This document shows, one piece after another, positions 62,538-64,000 of a DNA stretch of 64,000 nt; position 1 is the first letter of the stretch, and every line of letters begins with the position of its first letter. Below the pieces are notes generated by a model. That model searched no databases. It saw nothing but the letters and a program-made list of their open reading frames with translations, and had not been told where the DNA came from. The position numbers and the translations under genes are program-made. Source of the DNA: Phenylobacterium sp. Root1290 (GTDB taxonomy: Bacteria > Pseudomonadota > Alphaproteobacteria > Caulobacterales > Caulobacteraceae); NCBI RefSeq assembly GCF_001425305.1, contig NZ_LMEE01000003.1, positions 649,634 through 713,633 on the forward strand. The letters are read 5' to 3'.

Positions 62538-64000
62538 GTGACTAATATTACTGTTAATAGTGCAGAAACTCTTCGTGCCGCTCTGACGACTGCAAAGTCG
62601 GGCGATACGATCCTTCTTTCGGCCGGTAACTACGGCAATGTCTCGCTGAAGGGTGTCGTGTTTGACGGCACCGTGACGATCACCTCGAAGGACGTCGGTA
62701 ATCCCGCGACCTTGACCGGGCTGACCGTGGCGAACAGCCAAGGTCTCTCGTTCGAGAACCTGCACATGGATTACAGCAAGCCGTCCACGGTGTGGAACAC
62801 CCAAGTCAACAGCTCGAAGAACATCTCTTTCGAGAACATCAACTTCCACGGGTCGTTGAACAACAACCCGGGCGACGACCAGAATGCGATGCTCATTCGC
62901 CAGAGCACCAACGTGACTGTGACCGGTTCTGAGTTCCATGAACTCGCTCACGGCATCAGCATGATGGACAGCAGCAATGTCCGCATTGAAGACAACAACA
63001 TGCATGACATGCGTGCGGATGGCGTGATCTCCGCCGGCACGTCGAATGTGCAGGTGCTGAACAACTCGTTCCACGACTTCAAGCCGGCTACTGGCGACCA
63101 CCCGGACGCCATTCAGTTCCTGACCCGCGGCGCGGCCGCGAAGGCGCATGACATCGTGGTGAGCGGCAACGTCATCGCCCGCGGCGAAGGCGGCATCATC
63201 CAGGGCATCTTCATCACCGACCAGGCGGGCATCGGCTACGACCGCGTGACCGTGACCGACAACGTGGTCGCTGGCGGGATGTACAACGGCATCATGGTCG
63301 CCAACACCAACGGCCTGACCGTCGATGGCAACACAGTGGCTCCCTACGGCGATATGACGTCGTGGATCCGGATCAGCAACTCGACCAACGCCAAGATCAC
63401 GAACAACGACGCGGCCAGCTTCAACCTGGCGGGTACGACGACCACCGCCAACAGCGGCAACGTCACCATCAAGGCTCTGACCGCCGCCGAGATCGCCAAG
63501 ATCGACGCGTGGATCAAGGCTAACGAGGGTGAGGCCGGAAGCATCTCGAGCTTCCCGCTGCCGGGCGGCGCGCCGACCCCGACCCCGACCCCGAAGCCCG
63601 ATCCGACCCCGACGCCGGAACCGAAGCCTGATCCGATCCCGGATCCGACTCCGGACCCCACGCCCAATCCGACTCCGGATCCGACGCCCAACCCCGGCGG
63701 CTCCACCATCCTGAAGGGCACTTCCGGCAATGACCGCCTGACGGTCACCGGCAAGACCAACATGCAGCTCGAGGGCGGCGCTGGTCATGACACCCTGACG
63801 GGCGGCGAGGGCGCTAACACCCTCATCGGCGGCGCCGGCAACGACGTCTACATCATCAAGGACGCCGACGATAAGGTGGTCGAAGGCGCCAATGGCGGCG
63901 ACGATCTGGTCTACGCTTCGGTCAACTACACCATGACCGACAACGTCGAGACCCTGAAGCTGCAGGAAGGCGCCACCGTCGGCACGGGTAACGCCCTGGC
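62538..64000 (+). CDS. beta-helix protein with Pro-rich linker and RTX repeats (runs off window)
   Basis: 487 codons are visible and the frame is open at the window end. It starts at GTG 62538 (VTNITVNSAETLRAALTTAK), with GAGGG nine bases upstream and an in-frame TGA at 62523 excluding earlier starts. The beta-helix matches its neighbour at 60154 ([35 protein letters not shown]). A PTPTPKPDPTPTPEP-type linker (about 345-386) leads into RTX text (LEGGAGHDTLTGGEGANTL). The 5' end has AT-rich codons, unlike most neighbours. A recent tandem duplicate of the upstream gene. Confidence 0.9.
   Translation, partial: MTNITVNSAETLRAALTTAKSGDTILLSAGNYGNVSLKGVVFDGTVTITSKDVGNPATLTGLTVANSQGLSFENLHMDYSKPSTVWNTQVNSSKNISFENINFHGSLNNNPGDDQNAMLIRQSTNVTVTGSEFHELAHGISMMDSSNVRIEDNNMHDMRADGVISAGTSNVQVLNNSFHDFKPATGDHPDAIQFLTRGAAAKAHDIVVSGNVIARGEGGIIQGIFITDQAGIGYDRVTVTDNVVAGGMYNGIMVANTNGLTVDGNTVAPYGDMTSWIRISNSTNAKITNNDAASFNLAGTTTTANSGNVTIKALTAAEIAKIDAWIKANEGEAGSISSFPLPGGAPTPTPTPKPDPTPTPEPKPDPIPDPTPDPTPNPTPDPTPNPGGSTILKGTSGNDRLTVTGKTNMQLEGGAGHDTLTGGEGANTLIGGAGNDVYIIKDADDKVVEGANGGDDLVYASVNYTMTDNVETLKLQEGATVGTGNAL
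63571..63696 (+). repeat. tandem Pro-Thr/Asp coding repeat
   Basis: Imperfect repeats of CCGACCCCG and GATCCGACT/CCGGATCC types, coding for PTPTPTPKPDP and PDPTPDPTPNP. The linker of the partial gene at 62538-64000. Unit sequence differs from the linker at 61182-61320, so the two expanded independently or diverged. Confidence 0.85.

Overview
The window is GC-rich, gene-dense chromosomal DNA from an alphaproteobacterium, most likely a Caulobacterales member (Caulobacter or Phenylobacterium type). This rests on gene content: a DUF1476 ATP-synthase inhibitor (zeta), an UrcA-family protein, a PEPxxWA-CTERM protein with an XrtV-type accessory membrane protein, spinster-like MFS carriers, many RTX proteins, and an alphaproteobacterial SOS box (GTTC-N7-GTTC) in front of radC. 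Species cannot be fixed from sequence reading alone. No phage, transposon or CRISPR was seen.

Positions 1-44,400 are ordinary housekeeping and small-accessory genome. They hold a purC-purS-lipoprotein-DUF3291-purQ operon with an attenuator-like hairpin in its leader. Next come the zeta inhibitor, an IF-1-like small protein, coniferyl-aldehyde-type dehydrogenase, an RTX protein, a thiolase, BCCT and MFS carriers, an HdeD/papain-like fusion, an aminotransferase, purB, MarC, a soluble PAS chemoreceptor, a six-gene ECF42 sigma-factor operon, a PEP-CTERM protein, a LytS/LytTR pair, and a class III cyclase with TPRs. These are followed by Crp, LysR, ribokinase and nucleoside hydrolase, an M48 lipoprotein protease, tRNA-Leu(UAA), radC, map, sfsA and a CinA-like gene.

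Positions 43,450-64,000 form a surface-polysaccharide locus. It contains a WecG/TagA glycosyltransferase, an XrtV accessory protein, a single-chain adenylation + carrier + membrane O-acyltransferase (a one-polypeptide analogue of the logic of DltA/DltC/DltB), a P-loop ATPase, rmlB-rmlD-rmlA for dTDP-rhamnose (no rmlC here), an O-antigen-ligase/Wzy-like protein, two GT2 glycosyltransferases and a stand-alone AT3 acyltransferase. Interleaved are four paralogous right-handed beta-helix proteins, three of which carry RTX calcium-binding repeats and no signal peptide. The last one runs off the window end.

Taken together, the last 20 kb suggest a rhamnose-containing exopolysaccharide that is assembled, acylated by the fusion enzyme and AT3, and acted on or bound outside the cell by type-I-secreted beta-helix/RTX proteins. 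The acyl-activating fusion and the beta-helix/RTX family are the best candidates for undescribed biology. A recurring small-scale feature is convergent gene pairs whose stop codons overlap in one YTAG tetranucleotide (five cases).
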